A stretch of DNA of 64,000 nucleotides from Vibrio cholerae (lineage in GTDB: Bacteria; Actinomycetota; Actinomycetes; Actinomycetales; Micrococcaceae). Shown here piece by piece: positions 23,132 to 30,667 of this stretch. A program made the translations under genes and the position numbers. Where the stretch lies: positions 1 through 64,000 of the forward strand of contig WNZI01000007.1 of assembly GCA_009728235.1 (NCBI GenBank), given 5' to 3'. Each line of letters opens with the position of its first letter. The stretch's first letter is position 1. Below the pieces are notes generated by a model. The model worked only from the letters and a program-made list of their open reading frames with translations. It was not told the DNA's origin and searched no databases.

Positions 23132-24325
23132 TCAGAGGTCGGCGTTCCTGCCGCTCCCGGCCTCGCGCAGAGCCTGGTCGAGGTCGGCCCAGAGATCCCC
23201 TGGGTTCTCGATGCCGACGGAGAGTCTCACGAGCGCCTCGGGGACGGTGGCGGGCTCGGCCGGCTGGCGACGTCGTCGTTCGATGAGCGACTCGACCCCA
23301 CCGAGGGAGGTGGCCGGCAACCAGAGCCGTACGGCGTGGACGAGGGCATCGGCGGTGGCGACGTCGTCGAGCTCGATGCTCACGATGCCGCCGAAGCCGT
23401 TGAACTGCGCTGCCGCTCGCGCGTGCCCCGGGTCCGACACGAGGCCAGGGTAGCGGACACGGCGTACGGCGGGATGGTCCGCGAGGCGCTGGGCGAGGAA
23501 GGCGGCATTCGCCTGGCTGCGCTCCATCCGCAGTGCCAGTGTTCGGAGCCCGCGCAGTGCTAGCCACACCTCGAACGGTCCGGCGATGGCCCCGTGCAGG
23601 GTCCGGTGCGCGAGGAGTCGCTCACGCAGGGCCGGCTCGGACGTGATCAGTGCCCCCAGCACGACGTCCGAGTGCCCGGCGAGCCACTTGGTCACGGAGT
23701 GGAGGACCAGATCGACGCCCGTCCCGAGCGGCCGGTGGACGATCGGCGTGTTGAAGGTGTTGTCGGCGACGACGACGGCCCCGATGGAATGCGCGGCCTC
23801 GGTCAGCACCGACAGCTCGGCGACCTCGAGCATGGGATTGGTCGGGCTCTCGAGCCAGAGCATCACCTGACCGGTGTCGAAGCGTGCGGCGAGGGCGTCG
23901 AGTTCCGACAGCACGACAGCCGTGTCGGCGATGTCGACCGTGCGCAGCTCGAAGCGGCCGTTCCGAGCGAGGTCCGCGGCGAGGCTGATCGAGCCGGCGT
24001 AGGCGTGCCGGGGCATCACGACGGCTCCTCCGGTGGGAACGAGCGACAGCGCCGCGGCCGCCGCGCCGAGCCCCGAACCGAACACGAGTGCCGGCAGCTC
24101 CGCGCCCTCGAGCGCGCCCAGCGCTTCCTCGAACGGGTCCCACGTCGGGTTGGAACCCCGCGCGTAGATGCGGTCCCCGGCCTCCGGGGCGCGGGTCTCG
24201 TGATAGGTCGTCGAGAGCGTGATCGGGACGTTGACGGGCGCATCGTGTTCACGGGGAGGACGTCCTGCCGCAACGGTCAGGGTGTCGGCAGCAAGGCGGG
24301 AGTTCGGTGCATGCGGGACGGTCAT
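23132..24325 (-). CDS. Trans-sulfuration PLP enzyme (cystathionine gamma-synthase/lyase family)
   Basis: A Cys/Met-metabolism PLP-dependent enzyme. Evidence: YARGSNPTWDPFEEALGALEGA near the N-terminus, LWLESPTNPMLEV, VVADNTFNTP and SVTKWLAGHSDVVLGAL with the PLP lysine, then SLGGVESLIERR and RLSVGIENPGDLWADL. Sequence alone does not separate gamma-synthase from gamma-lyase. I chose ATG 24325 (397 residues); a GTG nine bases earlier is an alternative. It is divergent from tmk. Confidence 0.88.
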   Translation of the reverse strand: MTVPHAPNSRLAADTLTVAAGRPPREHDAPVNVPITLSTTYHETRAPEAGDRIYARGSNPTWDPFEEALGALEGAELPALVFGSGLGAAAAALSLVPTGGAVVMPRHAYAGSISLAADLARNGRFELRTVDIADTAVVLSELDALAARFDTGQVMLWLESPTNPMLEVAELSVLTEAAHSIGAVVVADNTFNTPIVHRPLGTGVDLVLHSVTKWLAGHSDVVLGALITSEPALRERLLAHRTLHGAIAGPFEVWLALRGLRTLALRMERSQANAAFLAQRLADHPAVRRVRYPGLVSDPGHARAAAQFNGFGGIVSIELDDVATADALVHAVRLWLPATSLGGVESLIERRRRQPAEPATVPEALVRLSVGIENPGDLWADLDQALREAGSGRNADL

Positions 24326-24429
24326 GGGGAACACAGTAGTTGTCCCGGTATGCCACCATTCACTCCATGACGCGCCCTATCCGGCTTGGTCCGGGCAGAG
24401 ATGTCGCTGTTCCTCGGTAGTCTTGGCGC

Positions 24430-25077
24430 GTGACCTATCCCTTCCCGCACGGGCTTCCCGGGCTCTTCATCGCCCTCGAAGGCGGCGATGGCGCCGGTAA
24501 ATCCACGCAGGCGGCGCTCCTCTCCCGGGCCCTCGAGGACAGCGGCCGAACCGTCGTCCGCACGCGGGAGCCCGGCGGCACCCCGATCGGGGAGGAACTG
24601 CGCGCACTCGTCCTGGACCACGGACACGGCGACATCGATGCGCGGACCGAGGCACTCATGTTCGCCGCCTCCCGGGCGGCCCATGTGCTGCAGGTGATCG
24701 TGCCCGCACTGGAACGCGGCGACGTCGTGGTCTGCGACCGGTACGTCGACTCCTCCGTCGCCTACCAGGGTGCCGGCCGCGGGCTCGGGGCGCAGGCGGT
24801 TCTCGAGGTGAACCTCTGGGCCACCGATGCCCTCAAGCCGGACCTCACCGTGCTGCTCGACGTCGATCCGGCGGAGGGCCGCAGCCGCCGCACCGCCGGA
24901 CCAGCTGCCGAGGACCGCCTCGAGTCCGAGCCCGACGACTTCCATGCCCGCATCCGTTCGGCGTTCCTGGAACTCGCGGATCACGAGCCCGGGCGGTACC
25001 TCGTCCTGGCGTCCTCCGGCACCCCGGACGCCCTGCACCGCGCGATCCTCGACGCCCTGCCGCGGGCCCGGCCATGA
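24430..25077 (+). CDS. tmk: Thymidylate kinase
   Basis: A 215-residue kinase: dTMP + ATP to dTDP. P-loop IALEGGDGAGKSTQAALLSR, the REPGGTPIGEELR block, VVCDRYVDSSVAYQG (DRY motif) and RLESEPDDFHARI in the LID/C-terminal region. The start is GTG. The stop overlaps the holB start by 4 bases; tmk-holB pairing is common in bacteria. Confidence 0.95.
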   Translation: MTYPFPHGLPGLFIALEGGDGAGKSTQAALLSRALEDSGRTVVRTREPGGTPIGEELRALVLDHGHGDIDARTEALMFAASRAAHVLQVIVPALERGDVVVCDRYVDSSVAYQGAGRGLGAQAVLEVNLWATDALKPDLTVLLDVDPAEGRSRRTAGPAAEDRLESEPDDFHARIRSAFLELADHEPGRYLVLASSGTPDALHRAILDALPRARP

Positions 25078-26266
25078 GCGCCCTCACGCACGACCTGCCG
25101 GTCACGGGCGTCTGGGCGGAACTGCGCGGGCAGGAGCAGGTGGTCGAGCAGCTGCGCCGCGCGGCCCGTTCAGGCACGCCCACGCACGCCTGGCTGTTCA
25201 CCGGCCCACCGGGTTCAGGGCGGTCCAACGCCGCCCGGGCCTTCGCCGCGGCACTCCTCTGCGAGCGCGAGTCGCCGAGCGAACGCGGTTGTGGCACCTG
25301 CAAGGCCTGCCGGACGGTGCTCTCCGGTGCCCACGCGGACCTCACCAACGTCACCACCGAGAAGGTGACCATCAGCATCGACGAGGCCCGGGAACTCGTT
25401 CGGAAGGCGCAGGACAAGCCGTCCACCGGCCGCTGGCGCATCATCATCGTCGAGGACGCGGACCGCATGCTGGAGCGAAGCACGAACGTCCTCCTCAAGG
25501 CCATCGAGGAGCCGCCTCCGCGCACCATCTGGCTGCTCTGCGCGCCCAGCCCGGGCGATGTCCTGGTCACGATCCGCTCACGCTGCCGGTCCGTGGGGCT
25601 GAGGCTCCCTCCCGTACAGGACGTAGCCGAGTTGCTCGTCACCCGCGACGGCATCGATCCGGCGACGGCGGAGGCGGCAGCACGGGCGGCGCAGAGCCAC
25701 ATCGGCGTAGCCAAGCGCCTGGCCACCGACGACGGCGCCCGGGAGCGCCGGAACCAGATCGTGCGGCTGCCCTGACACTGCGCTCCGTCTCCGGAGCGAT
25801 GCGTGCCGCTGCGGACCTCGTGAAACTGGCCGAGGCGGAAGCACAGAGTTCCTTCGAACAGCGTGATGCCGAGGAGCGGACAGCCCTCCTCTCGACCCTC
25901 GGAGCCCCGGAGACGGGAACCCTGCCTCCATCGATGCGGGCCCAGATCAGACGGCTCGAGGAGGACCAGACGCGGAGGGCGAAGCGGTCCCGGAACGACT
26001 ACTTCGACCGCGCGCTCACGGACCTGATCTCGTTCTACCGCGATGTGCTCATGCTGCAGGTGTCCAGCGGTCAGCCGCTCGTCAACGAGCCTCTCCGGCC
26101 CGAGCTCGAGGAGTTCGCCCGCCGTGAGACCGCCGAGGAGACGCTTCTGCGCCTCGAAACGATCAACGAAGTACGCATGCGGCTCGTCAGTACGAACGTC
26201 TCGCCCCTCCTCGCGATCGAAGCGATGGCGGTAAGCCTCCTGTCCCGGAAGGACCTCGACCGATGA
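25074..26266 (+). CDS. holB: DNA polymerase III delta' subunit, apparent frameshift
   Basis: Clamp-loader subunit. The N-terminal AAA+ part has LRGQEQVVEQLRRAARSG, WLFTGPPGSGRSNAARAFAAAL (degenerate P-loop), the zinc-binding cysteines in CERESPSERGCGTCKACRTV, and IIIVEDADRMLERSTNVLLKAIEEPP. This frame stops after QIVRLP at 25775. The C-terminal domain (LTLRSVSGAMRAAADLVKLAEAEA onward) continues in the next frame to 26266. Adding one C at about 25770 (CCCC read as CCC) gives a normal 397-residue protein. The gene is essential, so a sequencing error is likely. The stop overlaps the next gene by 4 bases. Confidence 0.9.
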
Positions 26267-27855
26267 GCGCTGGAACACCCCCGAATCCCCGGTCCCCACG
26301 GCTCAGGGCGGGCTGCCGGGGGCTGTCCGTCCTCGCCGGCACTGCCGCCGTCGTGCTCGGACTGTCGGGCTGCACACTGTTCGCGCCCGATGGTCAGGCA
26401 GAGGACACGGCCACCGGGGTGGAGACGGCCGACCCTGCGGCCGTCGGAGAGGTGCCCGAGGACCTCGCCGCGTTCTACACCCAGGAGGTCACGTGGGAGA
26501 CCTGCGAGGGTGCCTTCTCCTGTGCATCGATCGAGGTGCCCCTGGACTACGACGATCCGGGCCGCAGCAGCATCGAGATCGCGGCCATCCGTTCCGACGC
26601 GACGGGTGAGGCCCAGGGCACCATCCTGGTGAATCCCGGAGGTCCCGGCGGCTCAGGGGTCAACATCGTCAAGGACTCCCTGGACTTCGTGACGAGCGAG
26701 CGACTGCGCGAGAGCTACGACATCCTCGGGTTCGATCCACGCGGGGTCGGTGCGTCCAGCGCGGTGCGCTGCTACACGGACGAGGAGCAGGACGAGGCCC
26801 GGCAGGAGGCCTACCCGGTGGACGCCTCCGAGGACGAGCTGCTCGCCCTCCTTCAGGCGGACGCCCAGGAGTACGCCGACCTGTGCGCAGAACGGACCGG
26901 TGAGCTGCTCGGCTTCGTGGACACGGAGTCGGCCGCCCGGGACATGGACATCCTGCGCGCGCTCGTCAGCGACAAGCAGCTCAACTACCTCGGATTCTCC
27001 TACGGGACGCAGCTCGGGGCCACCTACGCGGAGCTCTTCCCCGAGCGCGCCGGACGGCTGGTGCTCGACGGCGCCATCAATCCGTCGCTGAGCAACGAGG
27101 AGATCACGCTGGGACAGGCGGCCGGTTTCGAGAAGGCCGTGAGGGCCTACGTCGCCGACTGCCAGCAGTCCGCCGAGTGCCCCTACCCGGGAACGGTCGA
27201 CGACGGCGTCCGCCAGATCCAGGAGCTGTTCGCCGACGTGGAGCGCGAGCCGATGACCGCCCGCGACGGCCGGCTGGTTCCTGTCTCGACCTTCGTCCAG
27301 GGCTTCATCCTGCCGCTCTACGACAACGGGAACTGGCCCACCCTGACCCAGGCCGTCACCGCGGCGCTGGGCGGCGATCCCTCCAGCATCCTGTACCTCG
27401 CCGACCTGTCCGCGGAGCGCCGGCCCGATGGCGTCTATGCCGGCAATTCGACCGCGGCGTTCCTCGCGGTGAACTGCCTCGACTACCCGATGACGAGCGA
27501 CCCGGGCCAGATGCGCGCCGACGAGCAGGAACTGATCGCGACCTCGCCGACGTTCGGCCGGTTCCTCGCCCTCGGTGGCGTCACCTGCGCCCCATGGACG
27601 TATCCGCCCGTGCTCGAACCGGGCCCGTTGCAGGCGGCCGGCGCCGGACCGATCGTCGTGATCGGCACCACCGGCGACCCCGCGACGCCGTACGAATGGT
27701 CGACGGCGCTCGCCGAGCAGCTGGAGTCCGGGGTGCATGTCACCTGGGAGGGCGAAGGCCACACAGCCTACGGTCGGTCCAACGACTGCGTCCTGGACCT
27801 CGTGGACGACTACTTCATCGACGGATCGGTTCCGGCAGACGGGACCCGCTGCTGA
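26263..27855 (+). CDS. Secreted alpha/beta hydrolase lipoprotein (tripeptidyl aminopeptidase-like)
   Basis: A 530-residue exported hydrolase of the TAP-like group known from Streptomyces. Signal segment with lipobox LGLSGC, then VPLDYDDPG, NPGGPGGSGVNIV (oxyanion region), GFDPRGVGASS, GFSYGTQLGATYAELFP (nucleophile Ser), VIGTTGDPATPYEW (acid Asp) and GEGHTAYGRSNDCV (catalytic His). It probably trims peptides outside the cell. It follows holB with a 4-base overlap. Its last about 40 bases overlap the convergent HAD gene. Confidence 0.87.
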   Translation: MSAGTPPNPRSPRLRAGCRGLSVLAGTAAVVLGLSGCTLFAPDGQAEDTATGVETADPAAVGEVPEDLAAFYTQEVTWETCEGAFSCASIEVPLDYDDPGRSSIEIAAIRSDATGEAQGTILVNPGGPGGSGVNIVKDSLDFVTSERLRESYDILGFDPRGVGASSAVRCYTDEEQDEARQEAYPVDASEDELLALLQADAQEYADLCAERTGELLGFVDTESAARDMDILRALVSDKQLNYLGFSYGTQLGATYAELFPERAGRLVLDGAINPSLSNEEITLGQAAGFEKAVRAYVADCQQSAECPYPGTVDDGVRQIQELFADVEREPMTARDGRLVPVSTFVQGFILPLYDNGNWPTLTQAVTAALGGDPSSILYLADLSAERRPDGVYAGNSTAAFLAVNCLDYPMTSDPGQMRADEQELIATSPTFGRFLALGGVTCAPWTYPPVLEPGPLQAAGAGPIVVIGTTGDPATPYEWSTALAEQLESGVHVTWEGEGHTAYGRSNDCVLDLVDDYFIDGSVPADGTRC

Positions 27856-28543
27856 TCCCTTCCGGAGCCAACCACTGCGGAAGGGCGCACATGGACGGAA
27901 GAACGGCGTCGGCCCCGGCCGAGCGCAGCTCCGCCTCGGCGTGCGCTCCCGTCAGGACGCCCACGACCGCTCCCGCTCCCGCTCGCTGCCCGGCGATCAT
28001 GTCCGAGGTCGTGTCCCCCGCCACGAGGACGGAGCGCACGTCCTCGATGTCCAGGGCGAGCACGGCCGTGAGGATGATGTCCGGGTAGGGGCGTCCGCGT
28101 CCGGCGTCGGAGGGGCAGAGGCTCAGATCGGCCAGTCCCATCCACCCGAGCGATTCCAGGATCATGTTCTGCGTATGGCGTCCGAACCCCGTGGCCAGGC
28201 AGATCTTCAGCCCGGCGGCCCGCAGGGCGAGGATGGCCTCCTCCGCGCCCGGGATGGGCTCGACGCCGTACCTGGCCAGCAGGTTGTCGTACGACGTCTC
28301 GAAGGTGTGGTTGACGGCGACCGCCGTGGCGGGATCCTCGAACAGGTGGCGGAAGACGAGCTCCTTCGAGGTGCCCATGGTCCGGCGCGCGTAGACCGTC
28401 ATTGCGTCGAAGGCACTGGTCCCCTCGAGCACCCCGTGGGACGCGAGCGCACGGGCGAACGCCTCCTCCTGGAGAGCGCCCTCCTCGACGGTGGTTCCCG
28501 CCATGTCGATGACTGCGAGCGAGTATGAGCGATCGTGCGTCAT
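27815..28543 (-). CDS. Phosphonatase-like HAD hydrolase
   Basis: A 242-residue HAD-superfamily protein. Motif I is VIDMAGTTV, the variant seen in phosphonoacetaldehyde-hydrolase-like enzymes; LATGFGRHTQNMI (motif II Thr) and GRGRPYPDIILTAV with VAGDTTSDMIAGQRAGAG (motifs III and IV) follow. No other phosphonate genes are nearby, so the substrate is uncertain. The 3' end overlaps the convergent hydrolase gene. Confidence 0.85.
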   Translation of the reverse strand: MTHDRSYSLAVIDMAGTTVEEGALQEEAFARALASHGVLEGTSAFDAMTVYARRTMGTSKELVFRHLFEDPATAVAVNHTFETSYDNLLARYGVEPIPGAEEAILALRAAGLKICLATGFGRHTQNMILESLGWMGLADLSLCPSDAGRGRPYPDIILTAVLALDIEDVRSVLVAGDTTSDMIAGQRAGAGAVVGVLTGAHAEAELRSAGADAVLPSMCALPQWLAPEGISSGSRLPEPIRR

Positions 28544-28682
28544 GCGGCGTCCCCTTTGCCGGCCGTCACCGTCCCGGTCGCGGATACGGCTGGTGTCAGG
28601 CTTGCCGGTCCTGTCTGCCGTCCGGCATCCGTGAGGCGAGCACCGAGTGAACGGAACCCGAACGTCCGGCCCAGGCGCCCTT

Positions 28683-28710
28683 TTGACCCCGGGACGGAAC
28701 CTCCTATAAA
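28683..28710 (+). promoter_or_regulatory. Sigma-70-type promoter of tRNA-Thr
   Basis: TTGACC at 28683-28688 and TATAAA at 28705-28710 are separated by 16 bp, about 48 bases upstream of the mature tRNA. This is one of the clearest housekeeping promoters in the window. The stretch 28544-28758 otherwise holds no gene I can support. Confidence 0.7.
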
Positions 28711-28758
28711 GTTGTCGCTTGTGGATCGGACCGGGTGACGCCCGGTTCAGGAAGCATT

Positions 28759-28831
28759 GCCTCCTTAGCTCAGTCGGTAGAGCGTCTCACTCGTAATGAG
28801 AAGGTCGCCAGTTCGACTCTGGCAGGAGGCT
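28759..28831 (+). tRNA. tRNA-Thr (anticodon CGT)
   Basis: A full cloverleaf can be folded: 7-bp acceptor stem GCCTCCT/AGGAGGC, D-arm with AGCTCAGTCGGTAGAGC, anticodon stem TCTCA/TGAGA with loop CTCGTAA (anticodon CGT at 28792-28794), and T-arm GTTCGACTC. The discriminator T is at 28831 and a CCA follows directly at 28832-28834, so the 3' end appears to be encoded. A terminator follows. Confidence 0.97.
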
Positions 28832-28836
28832 CCACC

Positions 28837-28869
28837 AAAAGCCCCGGACGGTCGCCCGCCGGGGCTTTT
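28837..28869 (+). terminator. Terminator after tRNA-Thr
   Basis: AAAAGCCCCGG pairs with CCGGGGCTTTT across a loop of about 11 bases, immediately after the tRNA, ending in T residues. Confidence 0.85.
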
Positions 28870-28950
28870 CCATGCGTTGATGCACCCGGGCAGCGCAACG
28901 GCGGGCTCCCGGAGGAACCCGCCGCAGGGTCATGATCGCGTCGGTCGGAA

Positions 28951-29193
28951 TCAGCTCAACGCAGGACCGGACTCCGAGGATGCGGTCAGTTCGCCGAGGA
29001 ACGCGTGGCACTTCGCAGCACGTTCCGAATCCTGGGCCATGACCTGCTCGAAGAAGTCGGCGATGTCGTCGCGGCCCGCATTACGGGCGTCACGAACGTA
29101 CTGGCCGTAGTCATGACCCGCCTTGAGCGAGTGGTACTGCAGCGAGATGAGGTCGAACGAGACGTCGTCGAACCCGGTTTCTCCAGTTGCCAT
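28951..29193 (-). CDS. Small conserved-looking hypothetical protein
   Basis: An 80-residue soluble protein (SFDLISLQYHSLKAGHDYGQYVRDARNAGRDDIADFF...), predicted largely helical. It has a good AGG-rich ribosome binding site upstream and codon usage like its neighbours. No motif lets me assign a function. It lies 112 bp downstream of csrA on the same strand and could be read with the flagellar operon or independently. Confidence 0.65.
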   Translation of the reverse strand: MATGETGFDDVSFDLISLQYHSLKAGHDYGQYVRDARNAGRDDIADFFEQVMAQDSERAAKCHAFLGELTASSESGPALS

Positions 29194-29305
29194 GAGGCAC
29201 CTCCATACGTGGTGTGGGTAGGTGCAGTCAGGCTAGGGCGCGCTCTCCTCGGGCGGCAACGGGAATCGAATCAGCCGCAACGCTCGCGCCGCCGCGCGGA
29301 CTCTG

Positions 29306-29587
29306 TTAGGCGCCGTCAGCCGCGCGTTCCGCCGTCTCCGCTCCGTCGACGACCACCGCACCCGACTGCAGCAGTGCCTTCAGGGCGTCGGCCCCCTCGG
29401 AAACCGCTGCCGCGGCCGCCAGGTTCGCCTCCGTGACAGCACGGAGGACCTCCTCACGCTGGATCTTCACCCCTCGCGGTGCATCGATACCGATGCGGAT
29501 GCCATCACCCCGGGAATCCAGCACCGTGATGACGATGTCGTCGCCGATGAGGATCTGCTCGCCGATCTTTCGCGTTAGAACAAGCAC
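29306..29587 (-). CDS. csrA: CsrA translational regulator
   Basis: A 93-residue RNA-binding protein. The canonical CsrA core MLVLTRKIGEQILIGDDIVITVLDSRGDGIRIGIDAPRGVKIQREEV is complete and includes the RNA-contacting N-terminal strand and the C-terminal RGVKIQREEV strand. An Ala-rich extension of about 35 residues follows, longer than in most CsrA. As the last gene of the flagellar operon, with fliW at the other end of the locus and GGA sites in the fliC leader, its likely target is flagellin mRNA. Confidence 0.93.
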   Translation of the reverse strand: MLVLTRKIGEQILIGDDIVITVLDSRGDGIRIGIDAPRGVKIQREEVLRAVTEANLAAAAAVSEGADALKALLQSGAVVVDGAETAERAADGA

Positions 29588-29596
29588 GGCTTCACC

Positions 29597-30667
29597 CTAT
29601 CCCCCCTGACCGGCTCGGCGTCGACCGGAAGGGCCGCGGCGCCGTTCGGAGGCGGTATCCCGGGCTCCGGGTGGTCGGCCCTCCTGCCAACCGACGGGCA
29701 GACCCAGCGACTCGACGGTCTCCGGTGTCGCCGTCGTCGACGAGCCCACGACGGCGAGGCCCGCCGGCGTCAGCCCGACTCGTTCCATGCTCCGGGTCAG
29801 GGCCCCCACCCACGCAGCCGTATCCGCTTCCTTGCGACCGGCGTCCACGGCGAGCCACACCTGGTCAGGGCTCAGTGCAAGCAGCAGCCGGGCATCCGCC
29901 ACTGCATCCTCGGTGTACAGCGCGAGGAAGACGGGGTGTCCGCCGTCCACCCCGGAGGCTCGGGCCGCATTGGCATCCAGGCGATCCTCGATCCTGATGG
30001 CATCCGGGGACACCCCGCTCGGCGGTCCCGACACCGCGACGGCTGCCGTCGCTCCCCCGCCAAGAACAGCCACCATCGACTGGACCACCTCCCAGACGAC
30101 TGCTGGTGCACCGACGACGATCACGAGGTCCCCTGGTGAGCGAAGGACGACAGGGGCCTGCGTCCGCTCCGGTGCTTCCACCACCCTGCCGGCGAGTCGT
30201 GGAACCGCCCCTGGGTCCGCCGGCCCCGAGGACGGCTCCGTAGCGAACGTCAGGTCGTCCATGAGTGCGGCGAAGAGCCCTGAATCGGTGGAGACGGCAA
30301 CCGCCGACCGATCCCCCGCCCGCCGTCCCTGCCCACCGCTCCCGGTCCCGGTCCCGGTCCCGGTGGTGGCCTGGCTCTCGGTGAGACGCACTTCGTCCAA
30401 CTCGGCCTGCTGCACCAGGGCGTCGATACCCGATGAAGGCGGAGAAACGCTGCGCCGCCCCCGTGGGCGGGCACCGGTGGGGTCATCGTCGTACTCGGGG
30501 ACCTCGACCACGATCTCGTAGTGTTTCCGCGCGAAGACGCCGCGTACTCCGCCCACCGTCACGAGTTCGGCGGACACGATGAGGGCACGCGAACCGTACA
30601 GCGCCGCGGCCTGCGCCTTCAGGTCCTCGAGGGAGGGGCCCTCAAGATGAAACAGCTGCGCTGGCAC
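29597..30667 (-). CDS. FlhF-like protein lacking a recognisable GTPase P-loop
   Basis: A 356-residue protein in the place flhF holds after flhA. The N-terminus (LEDLKAQAAALYGSRALIVSAELVTVGGVRGVFARKHYEIVVEVP) resembles the FlhF B domain. Where the SRP-type G1 loop is expected the sequence reads DLVIVVGAPAVVWEVVQSMV, without a GxxxxGK(T/S). The end (WVGALTRSMERVGLTPAGLAVVGSSTTATPETVESLGLPVGW) mimics the end of an NG domain. I infer a degenerate FlhF homologue that probably does not hydrolyse GTP; a distinct actinobacterial family is possible. It overlaps flhA by 26 bases. Confidence 0.6.
   Translation of the reverse strand: MPAQLFHLEGPSLEDLKAQAAALYGSRALIVSAELVTVGGVRGVFARKHYEIVVEVPEYDDDPTGARPRGRRSVSPPSSGIDALVQQAELDEVRLTESQATTGTGTGTGSGGQGRRAGDRSAVAVSTDSGLFAALMDDLTFATEPSSGPADPGAVPRLAGRVVEAPERTQAPVVLRSPGDLVIVVGAPAVVWEVVQSMVAVLGGGATAAVAVSGPPSGVSPDAIRIEDRLDANAARASGVDGGHPVFLALYTEDAVADARLLLALSPDQVWLAVDAGRKEADTAAWVGALTRSMERVGLTPAGLAVVGSSTTATPETVESLGLPVGWQEGRPPGARDTASERRRGPSGRRRAGQGG
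30341..30364. repeat. Hexanucleotide tandem repeat (CCCGGT)x4
   Basis: Four perfect copies inside the FlhF-like gene, encoding alternating Thr-Gly in a linker. Changes in copy number would stay in frame. Confidence 0.8.

Noticed and set aside
28535-28738. A 67-codon frame between the HAD gene and tRNA-Thr
   Set aside because: Arg/Pro-rich composition, overlap with the HAD start region and with the tRNA promoter, and no ribosome binding site. Taken as non-coding.
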